Shown here: positions 7,339 to 16,749 of the stretch, one piece after another | How positions within the stretch are numbered: position 1 is the first letter of the stretch | How the letters are laid out: every line of letters starts with the position of its first letter | Assembly (NCBI RefSeq): GCF_007301515.1 | Contig: NZ_CP041666.1 | Span: 2,046,001 to 2,110,000 of the forward strand | DNA from: Radiobacillus deserti | Lineage (GTDB): Bacteria; Bacillota; Bacilli; Bacillales; Amphibacillaceae | Length of the DNA stretch: 64,000 nucleotides | Reading direction: 5' to 3' | Notes under the pieces: generated by a model | Seen by the model: the letters and a program-made list of their open reading frames with translations, nothing else | The model's database searches: none | Told to the model about the DNA's origin: nothing | Position numbers and translations under genes: made by a program

Positions 7339-8686
7339 AGGATGACATTACTTTTTGTTTGATTTCCGGTTCCTCCATAACACGAACAAATTGCCCTTCA
7401 CTATATGGATAACCAGCTTTCGTAATTTTCACTCTTACAATTTTTCCAATCATGTCATCCGTTGCTTCTAATTTAACCTTTAAATAATTATCTGTGTATC
7501 CGATGTACACATTTTCACTATCTTCCAATTTCTCTTCTGGAATCACTTCTAATACTTCTCCTTCGTACATAGAGGCATATTCCTTAGCTTGCTGATTAGA
7601 CAATTCAATGAGACGATGCACTCGTTCATTTTTTACGTCATCATCCACTTGGTCTTCCATTCTAGCAGCTGGAGTTCCCGTACGCTTAGAGAATGGAAAT
7701 ACATGTAGCTCAGAATAGCCAATTTCACGTACAAAGTTATACGTCTCCATAAACTCTTCATCTGTTTCACCAGGAAAACCTACGATAACATCAGAAGTAA
7801 TCGCTAAACCTGGTAAAGCTTTTTTAATTTTTTCCACTCGTGCACGGTAAAAATCTGTAGAATATTTGCGACGCATTCTCTTTAACACGGAATCAGAGCC
7901 TGATTGTAATGGAATATGAAGGTGGCGTACAATCTTTTCAGATTGGTCCAATACTTCAATTACTTCATCCGTAATTTGACTTGCTTCAATAGAAGAGATA
8001 CGAATTCGTTTTAATCCTTCTACTTTTGTTTCAAGTTCACGCAGCAGTTTAGCAAAATTATAATCTTTCATATCTTCGCCATAACCTGCTGTATGAATTC
8101 CAGTTAAAACAATTTCTTTATATCCTGCATCTACTAGCTTTTGAGCCTGGTTTAACACATCTTCTGGATCTCTAGAACGGAGTAATCCTCTAGCCCAAGG
8201 AATAATACAGAACGTACAGAAGTTATTACATCCTTCTTGAATTTTCAAAGAAGCTCTAGTACGGTCCGTAAATACCGGTACGTCCATTTCTTCGAACACT
8301 CTATTTTTCATAATGTTTGAAACACCATTAATCGGTAATCTTGTTTCTTGGTGTTCTTCAATATATTCAATCATTCTTCCCCGATCTTGTGTGCCAACCA
8401 CCACATCTACTCCAGGTATTTGCATAATTTCACCTGGTGAGGTTTGGGCATAGCATCCTGTCACACAAACCACCGCTTCAGGATTTTTACGAATGGCTCG
8501 ACGAATGACTTGTCTACTCTTTTTATCTCCTGTATTCGTTACGGTACATGTATTAATTACATAAACATCTGAAATTTGATCGAAATCTACACGTTCATAG
8601 CCTTCCTTCTTAAATCGTTGCCAAATTCCTTCTGTCTCATAATGGTTTACTTTACATCCTAATGTATGAAAAGCCACTGTAGGCAT
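7337..8686 (-). CDS. mtaB: tRNA (N6-L-threonylcarbamoyladenosine(37)-C2)-methylthiotransferase
   Basis: Radical-SAM methylthiotransferase that converts t6A37 to ms2t6A in ANN-decoding tRNAs. The 449 residues show an N-terminal UPF0004 domain with the first cluster ligands (LGCKVNHYE, NTCTVT, GCYAQ), a radical-SAM CxxxCxxC motif (CNNFCTFC near residue 150) and a C-terminal TRAM domain. The ATG at 8686 is preferred over 8707: AGGTG precedes it and the sequence MPTVAFHTLGCKVN aligns with B. subtilis YqeV. It overlaps the end of rsmE slightly in mRNA context (rsmE stop at 8697), indicating co-transcription. Confidence 0.95.
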   Translation of the reverse strand: MPTVAFHTLGCKVNHYETEGIWQRFKKEGYERVDFDQISDVYVINTCTVTNTGDKKSRQVIRRAIRKNPEAVVCVTGCYAQTSPGEIMQIPGVDVVVGTQDRGRMIEYIEEHQETRLPINGVSNIMKNRVFEEMDVPVFTDRTRASLKIQEGCNNFCTFCIIPWARGLLRSRDPEDVLNQAQKLVDAGYKEIVLTGIHTAGYGEDMKDYNFAKLLRELETKVEGLKRIRISSIEASQITDEVIEVLDQSEKIVRHLHIPLQSGSDSVLKRMRRKYSTDFYRARVEKIKKALPGLAITSDVIVGFPGETDEEFMETYNFVREIGYSELHVFPFSKRTGTPAARMEDQVDDDVKNERVHRLIELSNQQAKEYASMYEGEVLEVIPEEKLEDSENVYIGYTDNYLKVKLEATDDMIGKIVRVKITKAGYPYSEGQFVRVMEEPEIKQKVMSS

Positions 8687-8696
8687 TTCGTCACCT

Positions 8697-9443
8697 CTAT
8701 TCTTCAAAATGATAAGATAGACCTGCTAATAAATATAGAGCTGCTGTCTCCGTTCTAAGTATTCTTGGACCTAGGCGAATCGGTGTAAATCCGTACTCTA
8801 TTAACCGGTTAACCTCTTCTATTGTATATCCACCCTCCGGTCCAATACAAGCGAGTATCCTCTGGCCATTTTTAACAGTTGGAAACAAATCACTTAATTT
8901 CTGGTTACGAGAATTTTTCGCCTCTTCCTCATACGCTACCCATTTGACGTCATACTGCTTACTTTTTTCCAACAGCTCATCAAAGGAAAGAACGGTTTCA
9001 ACGCTTGGAACAATCGTACGATGTGCTTGTTCACTTGCTTCCTTGACTACTTTTCGATATCGATCCGTTTTCTTAGCAATTTTTTTGGGATCCCATTTCA
9101 CGATAGATCTAGCAGCTTCGAAAGGAATGAACTCACTAGCGCCAAGTTCCGTCCCTTTTTGCAGAATAAGTTCCATCTTATCCCCTTTTGGCAAACCCTG
9201 TGCAATGGTAACATGAATAGGTAATTCAACGTCCTGTTCCAACCATGTTTCTACCGTTGCCGTCACCGACAGCTCGGATAGTTCAACTATTTTACAAACG
9301 GCCGCACGACCACTTGGTTGATTACAAACAATCTGATCTCCTTGTTTCATCCGCATAACACGGACTATGTGATGAACGTCTTGCCCTGTAATCTCTACGT
9401 GATCCCCTATCCACTGCTCTTCTGGTATAAAGTAGCGTTGCAC
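8697..9443 (-). CDS. rsmE: 16S rRNA (uracil(1498)-N3)-methyltransferase
   Basis: Methylates U1498 of 16S rRNA. It is a SPOUT-class enzyme of 248 residues: an N-terminal PUA-like domain (to ~70), then the knotted SAM-binding domain with the GPEGGYTIEEV motif near residue 198 and the LGPRILRTETA knot segment near 220. The start is GTG with GGTGG 6 nt upstream. It lies between prmA and mtaB, as in B. subtilis (yqeT-yqeU-yqeV). Confidence 0.95.
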   Translation of the reverse strand: MQRYFIPEEQWIGDHVEITGQDVHHIVRVMRMKQGDQIVCNQPSGRAAVCKIVELSELSVTATVETWLEQDVELPIHVTIAQGLPKGDKMELILQKGTELGASEFIPFEAARSIVKWDPKKIAKKTDRYRKVVKEASEQAHRTIVPSVETVLSFDELLEKSKQYDVKWVAYEEEAKNSRNQKLSDLFPTVKNGQRILACIGPEGGYTIEEVNRLIEYGFTPIRLGPRILRTETAALYLLAGLSYHFEE

Positions 9444-9461
9444 GGTTTGCCACCAACTTTC

Positions 9462-10400
9462 TTATTTTTTCTTCGCCATAATGGCAATCCAATCCTCCAT
9501 CTGCGTTATTTCTAAAATTTCAAAACCGACTTTTTCCAATGATTCTTTTACGACATTCTTCTTCTGCTTAATAATCCCAGAGGTTACAAAAAGACCACCT
9601 GGTTTCAGAATGCGATGTGCATCCTCTACAAAACGAACAATAATTTCAGCAAGTATATTGGAAACAATCACATCTGCCTGCATATCTACATTATCTAATA
9701 AGTTATTTTGCTTCGAATAAATTTTATTTTCTAATTTATTAAGCTTTGCATTAATTTTCGTGCTCTTCACAGCTATGTCGTCTAAATCATACGCATATAC
9801 TTCTTTGGCACCTAGTAGTGCTGAAGCAATACTTAGTACGCCTGATCCAGAACCAACATCAATCACGACATCTTCTTCATGAATCGCTTTTTCAAGTGCT
9901 TGCACGCTTAACACCGTAGTAGGGTGTGTTCCTGTCCCAAATGCCATGCCAGGGTCTAATTCAATGATGATTTCATCACTTGAAACTGGTTCGTATTCTT
10001 CCCAAGTCGGTATTATCGTTATTTTTTTTGAGATTTTCACAGGCTTATAATACTTTTTCCATGCGGTTGCCCATTCCTCCTCATTAACCTCACTCAAGGT
10101 TATATGATTACGACCTAGGTCAATGTCATAGATGAGTAAATTATTGATAGCCTGTTTAATTTCTTCAACTGTTTCTCCGAGAAAACTGTTTACTGCTAGA
10201 TATGCTTTAACATAAACACCTTCCTCTGGATAATCATTGGGGTCTAATTCGTACACTTCGCCAAACAGGGATTCACGCTCTTTATCTAATTCGGTAGGGT
10301 CTTCAATGACTACCCCGCTTGCACCTGCTTCATGCAAAATATTAGATATCGGCTCAATCGCTTCATTTGTCGTATGGATACATATTTCGGACCACTTCAA
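9462..10400 (-). CDS. prmA: Ribosomal protein L11 methyltransferase
   Basis: SAM-dependent trimethylation of ribosomal protein L11. The 312-residue protein has an N-terminal L11-recognition domain and a Rossmann methyltransferase domain with DVGSGSGVLSIAS (about residue 180) as motif I and the SNILAEII segment that stands in for the NPPY-type catalytic loop in PrmA. It starts with TTG at 10400; the Shine-Dalgarno sequence is weak. It lies 50 nt downstream of dnaJ, so probably co-transcribed. Confidence 0.95.
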   Translation of the reverse strand: MKWSEICIHTTNEAIEPISNILHEAGASGVVIEDPTELDKERESLFGEVYELDPNDYPEEGVYVKAYLAVNSFLGETVEEIKQAINNLLIYDIDLGRNHITLSEVNEEEWATAWKKYYKPVKISKKITIIPTWEEYEPVSSDEIIIELDPGMAFGTGTHPTTVLSVQALEKAIHEEDVVIDVGSGSGVLSIASALLGAKEVYAYDLDDIAVKSTKINAKLNKLENKIYSKQNNLLDNVDMQADVIVSNILAEIIVRFVEDAHRILKPGGLFVTSGIIKQKKNVVKESLEKVGFEILEITQMEDWIAIMAKKK

Positions 10401-10451
10401 AAGATCAACTCATTTCCATTGAATTTTACTGAATGGCATCGGGAACAAGAA

Positions 10452-11576
10452 TTATTCCCCTTTAAACGCTCTTTTTACACGATCAAAGAAAGAATCCTCG
10501 TGCTCATCTGCTGGCTGGTTTCCACTTATATCATTAAATTCTCTCAACAATTCTTTTTGTTTATCTGTTAGGTTAGTTGGCGTTACTACTCGAATTTTTA
10601 CGTGCTGGTCTCCTTGGCCATACCCTCTAACATTTGGTACACCTTTTCCTTTTAATCGGAATACTTTTCCAGTTTGTGTCCCAGCAGGGATCTTTAATTT
10701 TACTTTACCGTGGACAGTAGGGATCGCTAATTCGTCTCCTAAAGCAGCTTGTGCAAACGTAATCGGCATTTCACAGTAGATGTTATCTCCTTCACGCTGA
10801 TAGAACTCATGAGGAGTAATGCGAACCACTACATATAAATCACCTGGAGGGCCTCCATTTGCGCCAGGCTCCCCTTGGCCAGATACACGTATTTGTTGCC
10901 CTTCATCAATACCCGCCGGAATATTAATATGGATTTTCTTTCGTTTTTTCACATTTCCGGTACCACCACAGGTATTACATTTTTCAGGAATGATTTTCCC
11001 AGAACCTTGACAATGGTGACATACTCGCTTATTCACTACACGTCCAAATGGTGTGTTTTGCTCCGTATTTAACTGACCAGTTCCATGACAATGGGAGCAG
11101 GTTTTCGTTTTCGTGCCAGGTTTCGCACCGGACCCAGAACACGTTTCACACGTCTCTTCTTTTGGAATTTCAATATCTGTGTCTTTTCCAAAAATAGCTT
11201 CTTCAAAATCTAGTGTCATTGTGTACTGGAGATCCGCACCTTGTCTTGGTGCATTAGGGTCACGTCGACGTCCTCCACCACCAAAGAACATATCAAAAAT
11301 ATCTCCAAACCCACCAAAATCTTCTGCTCCACCGAAGCCACCAAATCCTTGATTTTGTGGACCAGCATGGCCATATTGATCATATTGTGCACGTTTTTGG
11401 TCACTGCTTAAAGTCTCATAGGCTTCTTTTGCTTCTTTAAATTTATCCGCAGCATCTGCTTCTTTATTTACATCAGGGTGATATTTTCTTGCTAGCTTAC
11501 GGTAAGCCTTCTTGATTTCATCTTTCGAAGCATCCTTGGATACGCCAAGGACTTCATAATAATCTCGCTTACTCAC
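10452..11576 (-). CDS. dnaJ: Chaperone DnaJ
   Basis: Hsp40 co-chaperone that stimulates DnaK ATPase and delivers substrates. The 374 residues contain a J domain (1-70, HPD motif in YHPDVNKEA), a Gly/Phe-rich linker (~75-110), the zinc-binding domain with four CxxCxGxG repeats (~145-215) and two C-terminal substrate-binding beta domains. The start is GTG at 11576. Unlike a simple hrcA-grpE-dnaK-dnaJ run, a strong terminator after dnaK and a separate SigA promoter precede it, so dnaJ can be expressed independently of CIRCE. Confidence 0.97.
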   Translation of the reverse strand: MSKRDYYEVLGVSKDASKDEIKKAYRKLARKYHPDVNKEADAADKFKEAKEAYETLSSDQKRAQYDQYGHAGPQNQGFGGFGGAEDFGGFGDIFDMFFGGGGRRRDPNAPRQGADLQYTMTLDFEEAIFGKDTDIEIPKEETCETCSGSGAKPGTKTKTCSHCHGTGQLNTEQNTPFGRVVNKRVCHHCQGSGKIIPEKCNTCGGTGNVKKRKKIHINIPAGIDEGQQIRVSGQGEPGANGGPPGDLYVVVRITPHEFYQREGDNIYCEMPITFAQAALGDELAIPTVHGKVKLKIPAGTQTGKVFRLKGKGVPNVRGYGQGDQHVKIRVVTPTNLTDKQKELLREFNDISGNQPADEHEDSFFDRVKRAFKGE

Positions 11577-11697
11577 TTGACAACCACTCTCCCATTCTCT
11601 TATTTTGGTTGAATGTTTCCTTATTCAACACAATAAGAAATGTGACGACTATTTCAGTCTTGTTCATCACGTTCTCACTCGTTCAAACATAAATGTT

Positions 11698-11727
11698 ATC
11701 ATAACACTTTTTAACATTATCCGGCAA
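11698..11727 (-). promoter_or_regulatory. Candidate SigA promoter for dnaJ
   Basis: Minus-strand TTGCCG (11722-11727) and TATGAT (11698-11703) with an 18-nt spacer. It sits between the dnaK terminator and the dnaJ start. Confidence 0.65.
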
Positions 11728-11751
11728 TTATTTATATAAAGTTATTATGAA

Positions 11752-11796
11752 GAAAAGAGAAAAAGTCAAAGCCAAGAGGATCCTGACTTTGACTTT
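11752..11796 (-). terminator. Terminator between dnaK and dnaJ
   Basis: Stem AAAGTCAAAG / CTTTGACTTT with a structured 15-nt loop containing AGGATCCT, followed by a T-rich tract on the minus strand (TTTTTCTCTTTTC). It separates the HrcA regulon operon from dnaJ. Confidence 0.85.
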
Positions 11797-11811
11797 GTGT
11801 GAAGGATGAAC

Positions 11812-13644
11812 TTATTTTTTGTCGTCCTCGTCATCTACTTCTTCATAATCTGCATCAACAACATCGTCATCTTTCTTCTCACCAGCTTCACCTTGTGCAG
11901 CTTGAGCATCTGCTTGAGCTTGCTCGTAAAGTTTTATAGAAAGTGCTTGGACTTGCTCTTGTAGAGCGTCTCGTTTTTGTTTGATTGCTTCTAGATCTGA
12001 GCCTTCAAGTGCCTGCTTCAGCTCATCTTTTGCAGTTTCTGCTTTTTGTTTATCTTCATCTGACACTTTATCGCCAAGATCCTTAATTGTTTTATCTGTA
12101 GTGAAGATTAATTGGTCTGCTTCATTGCGCAATTCTACTTCTTCTCTACGCTTCTTATCGTCCTCTGCATTTTCTTCTGCTTCTCTTACCATTCTTTCTA
12201 CTTCATCATCCGATAAGCCAGAGGAAGACTTAATGGTAATAGATTGTTCTTTATTTGTACCCAAGTCTTTGGCACGAACATTTACAATACCATTAGCATC
12301 AATGTCAAATGAAACTTCAATTTGTGGTACCCCGCGTGGTGCTGGTGGAATATCCGTCAATTGGAAACGTCCTAGTGTTTTGTTATTAGCAGCCATTTCG
12401 CGTTCCCCTTGAAGAACATGAATGTCTACGGCCGTCTGGTTATCGGCAGCAGTAGAGAAAACTTGGGAATGGCTTGTTGGAATTGTCGTATTACGTTCAA
12501 TTAATTTAGTAAATACTCCACCCATTGTTTCAATACCTAATGACAACGGAGTGACATCAAGTAACACGACATCTTTTACATCACCTTGAAGTACACCACC
12601 TTGAATTGCAGCACCTAGTGCTACTACTTCATCTGGGTTTACACCTTTAGATGGATCTTTTCCAATCTCTTTTTTAATTGCTTCTTGTACAGCAGGAATT
12701 CGTGTAGAACCACCAACAAGAAGTACTTTATCAATATCACTTGGAGACATATCTGCGTCTTTTAGTGCTTGACGAGTTGGTCCCATTGTACGCTCTACTA
12801 AATCAGAGGATAGCTCGTCAAATTTAGCACGAGTTAGATTCATTTCTAAGTGCAATGGTCCAGCTTCTCCAGCCGTGATAAATGGTAATGAAATTTGAGT
12901 TTGTGCAACGCCTGATAAGTCTTTTTTCGCTTTTTCAGCAGCATCTTTCAATCGTTGTAGAGCCATTTTGTCTTTAGATAGGTCAATACCGTTTTCTTTT
13001 TTGAACTCCTCTACCATGTGGTCAATGATCACTTGGTCAAAGTCATCCCCACCTAGACGATTGTCCCCAGCGGTCGCAACAACTTCAAATGTACCTTCCC
13101 CAATATCTAGGATAGAAACGTCAAACGTACCGCCACCTAGATCGTAAACTAGAATCGTTTGATCTTGGTCATCTTTATCGATTCCATAGGCTAGTGCAGC
13201 AGCAGTCGGCTCATTAATGATGCGTTCTACTTCTAAACCGGCGATTTTACCAGCATCTTTTGTCGCTTGACGTTCTGCGTCATTAAAGTAAGCCGGAACT
13301 GTAATAACAGCTTTATCTACGGTTTCTCCCAAGTAATCTTCTGCGTATGATTTTATGTGTTGAAGGATGATAGCTGAAATCTCTTGTGGTGTGTACTCTT
13401 TTCCTTCGATTTCTACTTTATAATCTGTACCCATGTGACGTTTAATAGAGATAATCGTATTTGGGTTTGTAATCGCTTGACGCTTTGCTACTTCCCCTAC
13501 TTGTCTTTCTCCGTTCTTAAACGCAACAACGGAAGGAGTTGTACGATTCCCCTCTGGATTCGGGATTACTTTTGCTTCTCCGCCTTCCATAACAGCCACA
13601 CATGAGTTAGTTGTACCTAAGTCAATACCAATAATTTTTCCCAT
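11812..13644 (-). CDS. dnaK: Chaperone DnaK (Hsp70)
   Basis: ATP-dependent cytosolic chaperone, 610 residues. The N-terminal ATPase domain shows GIDLGTTNSCVAV (residues 4-16), the LVYDLGGGTFDVS phosphate 2 motif and the VGGSTRIP segment. The linker DVVLLDVTPLSLG precedes the substrate-binding beta domain, and the C-terminus is an acidic tail (EEVDDEDDKK). It lacks the ~24-residue insertion of Gram-negative DnaKs, as is usual for Firmicutes. The ATG has GGAGG 9 nt upstream. It is preceded by grpE with a 30-nt gap and controlled from the CIRCE promoter before hrcA. Confidence 0.98.
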   Translation of the reverse strand: MGKIIGIDLGTTNSCVAVMEGGEAKVIPNPEGNRTTPSVVAFKNGERQVGEVAKRQAITNPNTIISIKRHMGTDYKVEIEGKEYTPQEISAIILQHIKSYAEDYLGETVDKAVITVPAYFNDAERQATKDAGKIAGLEVERIINEPTAAALAYGIDKDDQDQTILVYDLGGGTFDVSILDIGEGTFEVVATAGDNRLGGDDFDQVIIDHMVEEFKKENGIDLSKDKMALQRLKDAAEKAKKDLSGVAQTQISLPFITAGEAGPLHLEMNLTRAKFDELSSDLVERTMGPTRQALKDADMSPSDIDKVLLVGGSTRIPAVQEAIKKEIGKDPSKGVNPDEVVALGAAIQGGVLQGDVKDVVLLDVTPLSLGIETMGGVFTKLIERNTTIPTSHSQVFSTAADNQTAVDIHVLQGEREMAANNKTLGRFQLTDIPPAPRGVPQIEVSFDIDANGIVNVRAKDLGTNKEQSITIKSSSGLSDDEVERMVREAEENAEDDKKRREEVELRNEADQLIFTTDKTIKDLGDKVSDEDKQKAETAKDELKQALEGSDLEAIKQKRDALQEQVQALSIKLYEQAQADAQAAQGEAGEKKDDDVVDADYEEVDDEDDKK

Positions 13645-13674
13645 GACTAATTCCTCCTTGCTCCAAATATGTAA

Positions 13675-14247
13675 TTATTGAGTTACTTTTACCATTGCTG
13701 GACGAATTACTTTGTCCTTTAATGTGTATCCTTTTTGCAATACTTCTACAACTGTATTCGCCTCATATTGTTCATCTTCTACTTGCATAACTGCTTGATG
13801 TAGATGCGGATCAAATGATTGACCTTCTGCCGCAATCTCTTCCACACCTTCCTTTTCTAGTGCGTCAGTAAACTGCTTATAAACCATTTTAATCCCATCA
13901 ACAAATCCATCTGTTGCCTGCTCTCCTCCTTGAACAGCAAGGGCACGCTCAAAGTTATCGACAACAGGAAGTAATTCAGTAATCAACGACTGTGATCTAT
14001 ATTTACGATCTGCTTCTTTTTCTTTTTGTGTTCTTTTACGGAAGTTATCGTACTCCGCTTGCAGTCTTAATAACCGATCGTATAATTCCGTTTTTTCTTG
14101 CTTCAATTGTTCCACTTCATTATTCGAAGTTTCTGTCTCCGCGGACTCTTCTACTACCTCTTGGTCTGCATCGACCAATTCTTGTTCTACAACATCTTCT
14201 TGCTCATTGTTTTCTGGAGTTTCTTTTACTTGATCCTTTTCTTCCAT
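13675..14247 (-). CDS. grpE: Nucleotide exchange factor GrpE
   Basis: ADP/ATP exchange factor for DnaK, 190 residues. An acidic disordered N-terminus (to ~55) leads into a long dimeric coiled coil (about 50-110) and the C-terminal beta domain with the QSFDPHLHQAVMQ and LQKGYTLKDKVIRPAMVKV signatures. The start ATG at 14247 is chosen over the GTG at 14256 because AGGAGGTG lies 6 nt upstream and would overlap the GTG. The 150-nt gap to hrcA contains an imperfect hairpin near 14354-14378 followed by T-rich sequence, which may attenuate or process the mRNA. Confidence 0.96.
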   Translation of the reverse strand: MEEKDQVKETPENNEQEDVVEQELVDADQEVVEESAETETSNNEVEQLKQEKTELYDRLLRLQAEYDNFRKRTQKEKEADRKYRSQSLITELLPVVDNFERALAVQGGEQATDGFVDGIKMVYKQFTDALEKEGVEEIAAEGQSFDPHLHQAVMQVEDEQYEANTVVEVLQKGYTLKDKVIRPAMVKVTQ

Positions 14248-14398
14248 TCCTGTCACCTCCTAAAAGTTATCCAATCAAACATGGTTGAATATATCATGAA
14301 ATAATAGAGAATTAAAACCAAAACCTTAATTTCTTCAAACAATCAAAAAGAAGGGATGGGAAATGGCAATTCCCCACCATAACAAGCTATACCCTCTT

Positions 14399-15430
14399 TT
14401 ATTTCTCTTCATACCATGAATGAAAAGTTTTTGTAAGTTTTCCGGATAAAACATTCAATAGTGAAATCACTCTTGAATATTCCATTCTAGTTGGGCCTAA
14501 TAGCGCAATTGTTCCAATTTGTTGTTCTCCAAGGGAATAGGTCGCTGTAATCAAGCTGCAATCCTGCATGGCATCGAGTTTGTTCTCTTGTCCTATTGAA
14601 ATATGAATTCCTTCATGATTGGACCGGAGAACTTCTGCCAAATAATCCTCTTGCTCAATTATCGAATATAAGGATCTTATTTTGTTAATATCCTTAAATT
14701 CTGGTTGCATTAGAATGTTGGTTTTTCCACCTACATAAAGCTTGACTGGTTGTTGTTCAAGTAATGCAGCCTTCAAATAGGAATACGTCGTTTCATAATC
14801 CGTAGTATAAGCTTTGACAAGATCTGCTATTTCCGTATAGAGCTTGTCTTGGAGCTTAACGATAGGTACTCCCACTAGTCGGTCATTTAAAATGTTCACC
14901 AGTTTTTCTAAGTCACCTGGCTTCATTTCCTTTGGAATCGAAAAGGTACGATGCTCTACATGGCCGGTGTTCGTCACGAGAATTGCCACAGCTGATTGTG
15001 GAGATAAGTTTATGATCTGCAGCTGCTTTAGTTTTGTTTCAAAGACTTCCGGCCCTAAAATGATGCTCGTATAATTCGTTAGATCCGATAACACCCTCGC
15101 AGACTTTTGTACAACTTTCTCGAATTCCACCATTCCTTTTTCAAACGCATCTGAAATAATACCTATATCGGTATTGGACAGATGAAAAGGAGAGATTAAA
15201 TGGTCGACATAAAAACGATACCCTTTTTCGGAAGGAACACGACCTGAAGAGGAATGAGTCTTCTCAATGAAACCCATTTCTTCTAAATCTGCCATTTCGT
15301 TTCGTATCGTCGCAGAACTGTATTCCACTTCTTGTCGCTTTGAAATGGCTCTTGACCCAATCGGTTGAGCCGTTTGGATGAATTCATCAACAATAACTTG
15401 TAACACTTGTAATTGTCGCTTAGATAACAT
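14399..15430 (-). CDS. hrcA: Heat-inducible transcription repressor HrcA
   Basis: Repressor of class I heat-shock genes that binds CIRCE and is kept active by GroEL. The 343 residues comprise a winged-helix DNA-binding domain (1-75, LSKRQLQVLQVIVDEFIQT at the start and the SSATIRNEMADLEEMG recognition helix), a GAF-like domain and an inserted dimerisation domain. AGAGGTGATC precedes the ATG. A perfect CIRCE lies immediately upstream, so the hrcA-grpE-dnaK operon is autoregulated. Confidence 0.97.
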   Translation of the reverse strand: MLSKRQLQVLQVIVDEFIQTAQPIGSRAISKRQEVEYSSATIRNEMADLEEMGFIEKTHSSSGRVPSEKGYRFYVDHLISPFHLSNTDIGIISDAFEKGMVEFEKVVQKSARVLSDLTNYTSIILGPEVFETKLKQLQIINLSPQSAVAILVTNTGHVEHRTFSIPKEMKPGDLEKLVNILNDRLVGVPIVKLQDKLYTEIADLVKAYTTDYETTYSYLKAALLEQQPVKLYVGGKTNILMQPEFKDINKIRSLYSIIEQEDYLAEVLRSNHEGIHISIGQENKLDAMQDCSLITATYSLGEQQIGTIALLGPTRMEYSRVISLLNVLSGKLTKTFHSWYEEK

Positions 15431-15445
15431 CGATGATCACCTCTG

Positions 15446-15472
15446 TTAGCACTCCTAAATGTTGAGTGCTAA
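15446..15472. promoter_or_regulatory. CIRCE operator (HrcA binding site)
   Basis: Perfect inverted repeat TTAGCACTC - 9 nt - GAGTGCTAA, identical to the CIRCE consensus, 16 nt before the hrcA start codon and just downstream of a SigA promoter. It places hrcA-grpE-dnaK under heat-inducible HrcA control. Confidence 0.97.
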
Positions 15473-15482
15473 ATCTAATAAT

Positions 15483-15511
15483 AAATTAACAAAACAGAAC
15501 TTTGTTGTCAA
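15483..15511 (-). promoter_or_regulatory. SigA promoter for hrcA-grpE-dnaK
   Basis: Minus-strand TTGACA (15506-15511) and TAATTT (15483-15488) with a 17-nt spacer, positioned so the transcript would start at or within CIRCE. The -35 box overlaps the hemW stop region. Confidence 0.65.
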
Positions 15512-16662
15512 TGTGAAAGCTCAAAAGAATTATCTAGTAAAAACTCTTGAAATACTTCGTTTCCGAACAGTAACCCGTTCTCTGTTAAACAGACCGCATC
15601 GCCTTTAATTTGGAGCCAGCCTTTTGCTTTTAATCGTTCAATTGTTGCTCCATATAAACCGAGTAAATCCTCATTATATTTGTGTGAAAAATCCTCTATG
15701 GAAACCCCTTTAAGTCTGCGAAGTCCTAAAAACATCTCTTCCTCTATTTGTTCCTTCAAGGTAATGGGCTCTTCATGTAAAACCGGATTTCCATCCTGAA
15801 GCGCCTTTTCTACGTAAGCAGGAAGCGGTCTTAGATTGACAATTCTCCGCCCTGGCAAATAGCCATGTGCACCTGCTCCAAATCCGTAATAATGCTGATT
15901 ATTCCAGTACGTCAGATTATGCTTACTTTCCATGCCTGGCTTCGCAAAATTACTAATCTCATATTGTGTTAAACCATGCTCTTGCATTTTAGTCCGAAGT
16001 AATTCGAACATTTGAACTTCTTCTTCCTCTTTAGGACGATGTAGCTTTCCTTTTTTATATCGGTTGTAAAAAATTGTTTTTGGTTCGATTTGCAACGCAT
16101 ATGCAGAATAGTGAGGAAGATTAAAAGCTAAAGCTTCTTTTAACGTTTTATCAAAGTGCTCCACGGTTTGATGTGGCAAACTATAGATGAGATCAATGCT
16201 CACATTCCGCATATCCTGCTGGAATAATAAATCCAAGTTATGATAGACATCTTTCACACGGTGAACACGGCCAATTTCTTCCAGCATGTTGTCATCGAAC
16301 ACCTGCACACCTAGTGAAATTCGTTGAACGCCATAATGTTTTAAAAGCTTAATCTTTTCCAGGTCTAAGTCCCCTGGATTTGCTTCAAAGCTGTACTCTA
16401 GACAATGTTCTGTATCAAAATACTCCGCTATGATTTTCAGCAGTCTTTCCAATTGGCTATGCGTCAACGCGGTTGGTGTTCCACCACCTACAAAAATGGT
16501 CTTGACCGATTTTTTTCGTTCCGAGATATTTATTTTTATTTCGTTTTCTAACGCATCTAAATACTGATTGGCTAAATTTTCGTCATAAAAAAACTTTGTA
16601 AAGTCACAATAGTGACAAATCTGCTGGCAAAATGGAATATGAATATACACAGAGGAGACCAT
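15508..16662 (-). CDS. hemW: Radical SAM protein HemW (heme chaperone; formerly annotated HemN)
   Basis: A 384-residue HemN/HemW-family radical SAM protein. The CxxxCxxC cluster motif is in HIPFCQQICHYCDF near residue 9, followed by FVGGGTPTAL. The short form and the lack of an extra N-terminal region mark it as HemW (YqeR), a heme-binding chaperone, rather than true coproporphyrinogen dehydrogenase. An upstream in-frame start at 16728 would run through the lepA terminator, so ATG 16662 with GGTGG 8 nt upstream is used. It lies between lepA and hrcA as in B. subtilis. Confidence 0.93.
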   Translation of the reverse strand: MVSSVYIHIPFCQQICHYCDFTKFFYDENLANQYLDALENEIKINISERKKSVKTIFVGGGTPTALTHSQLERLLKIIAEYFDTEHCLEYSFEANPGDLDLEKIKLLKHYGVQRISLGVQVFDDNMLEEIGRVHRVKDVYHNLDLLFQQDMRNVSIDLIYSLPHQTVEHFDKTLKEALAFNLPHYSAYALQIEPKTIFYNRYKKGKLHRPKEEEEVQMFELLRTKMQEHGLTQYEISNFAKPGMESKHNLTYWNNQHYYGFGAGAHGYLPGRRIVNLRPLPAYVEKALQDGNPVLHEEPITLKEQIEEEMFLGLRRLKGVSIEDFSHKYNEDLLGLYGATIERLKAKGWLQIKGDAVCLTENGLLFGNEVFQEFLLDNSFELSH

Positions 16663-16709
16663 TTCGTTGTCCACCGCCTTTATCTCATTATTTAACACAT
16701 GTCCTATCA

Positions 16710-16743
16710 GCAAAACCCCTGTCACCACTTGACAAGGGTTTTA
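16710..16743 (-). terminator. Terminator after lepA
   Basis: Arms AAAACCCCTGTCA and TGACAAGGGTTTT around a 5-nt loop, just after the lepA stop. It lies upstream of the chosen hemW start and rules out the longer hemW frame. Confidence 0.85.
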
Positions 16744-16749
16744 GCCAAC

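Noticed and set aside
16662..16728. Extended N-terminus of hemW
   Set aside because: It would be translated through the lepA terminator and has no ribosome binding site; the internal ATG gives the HemW start.
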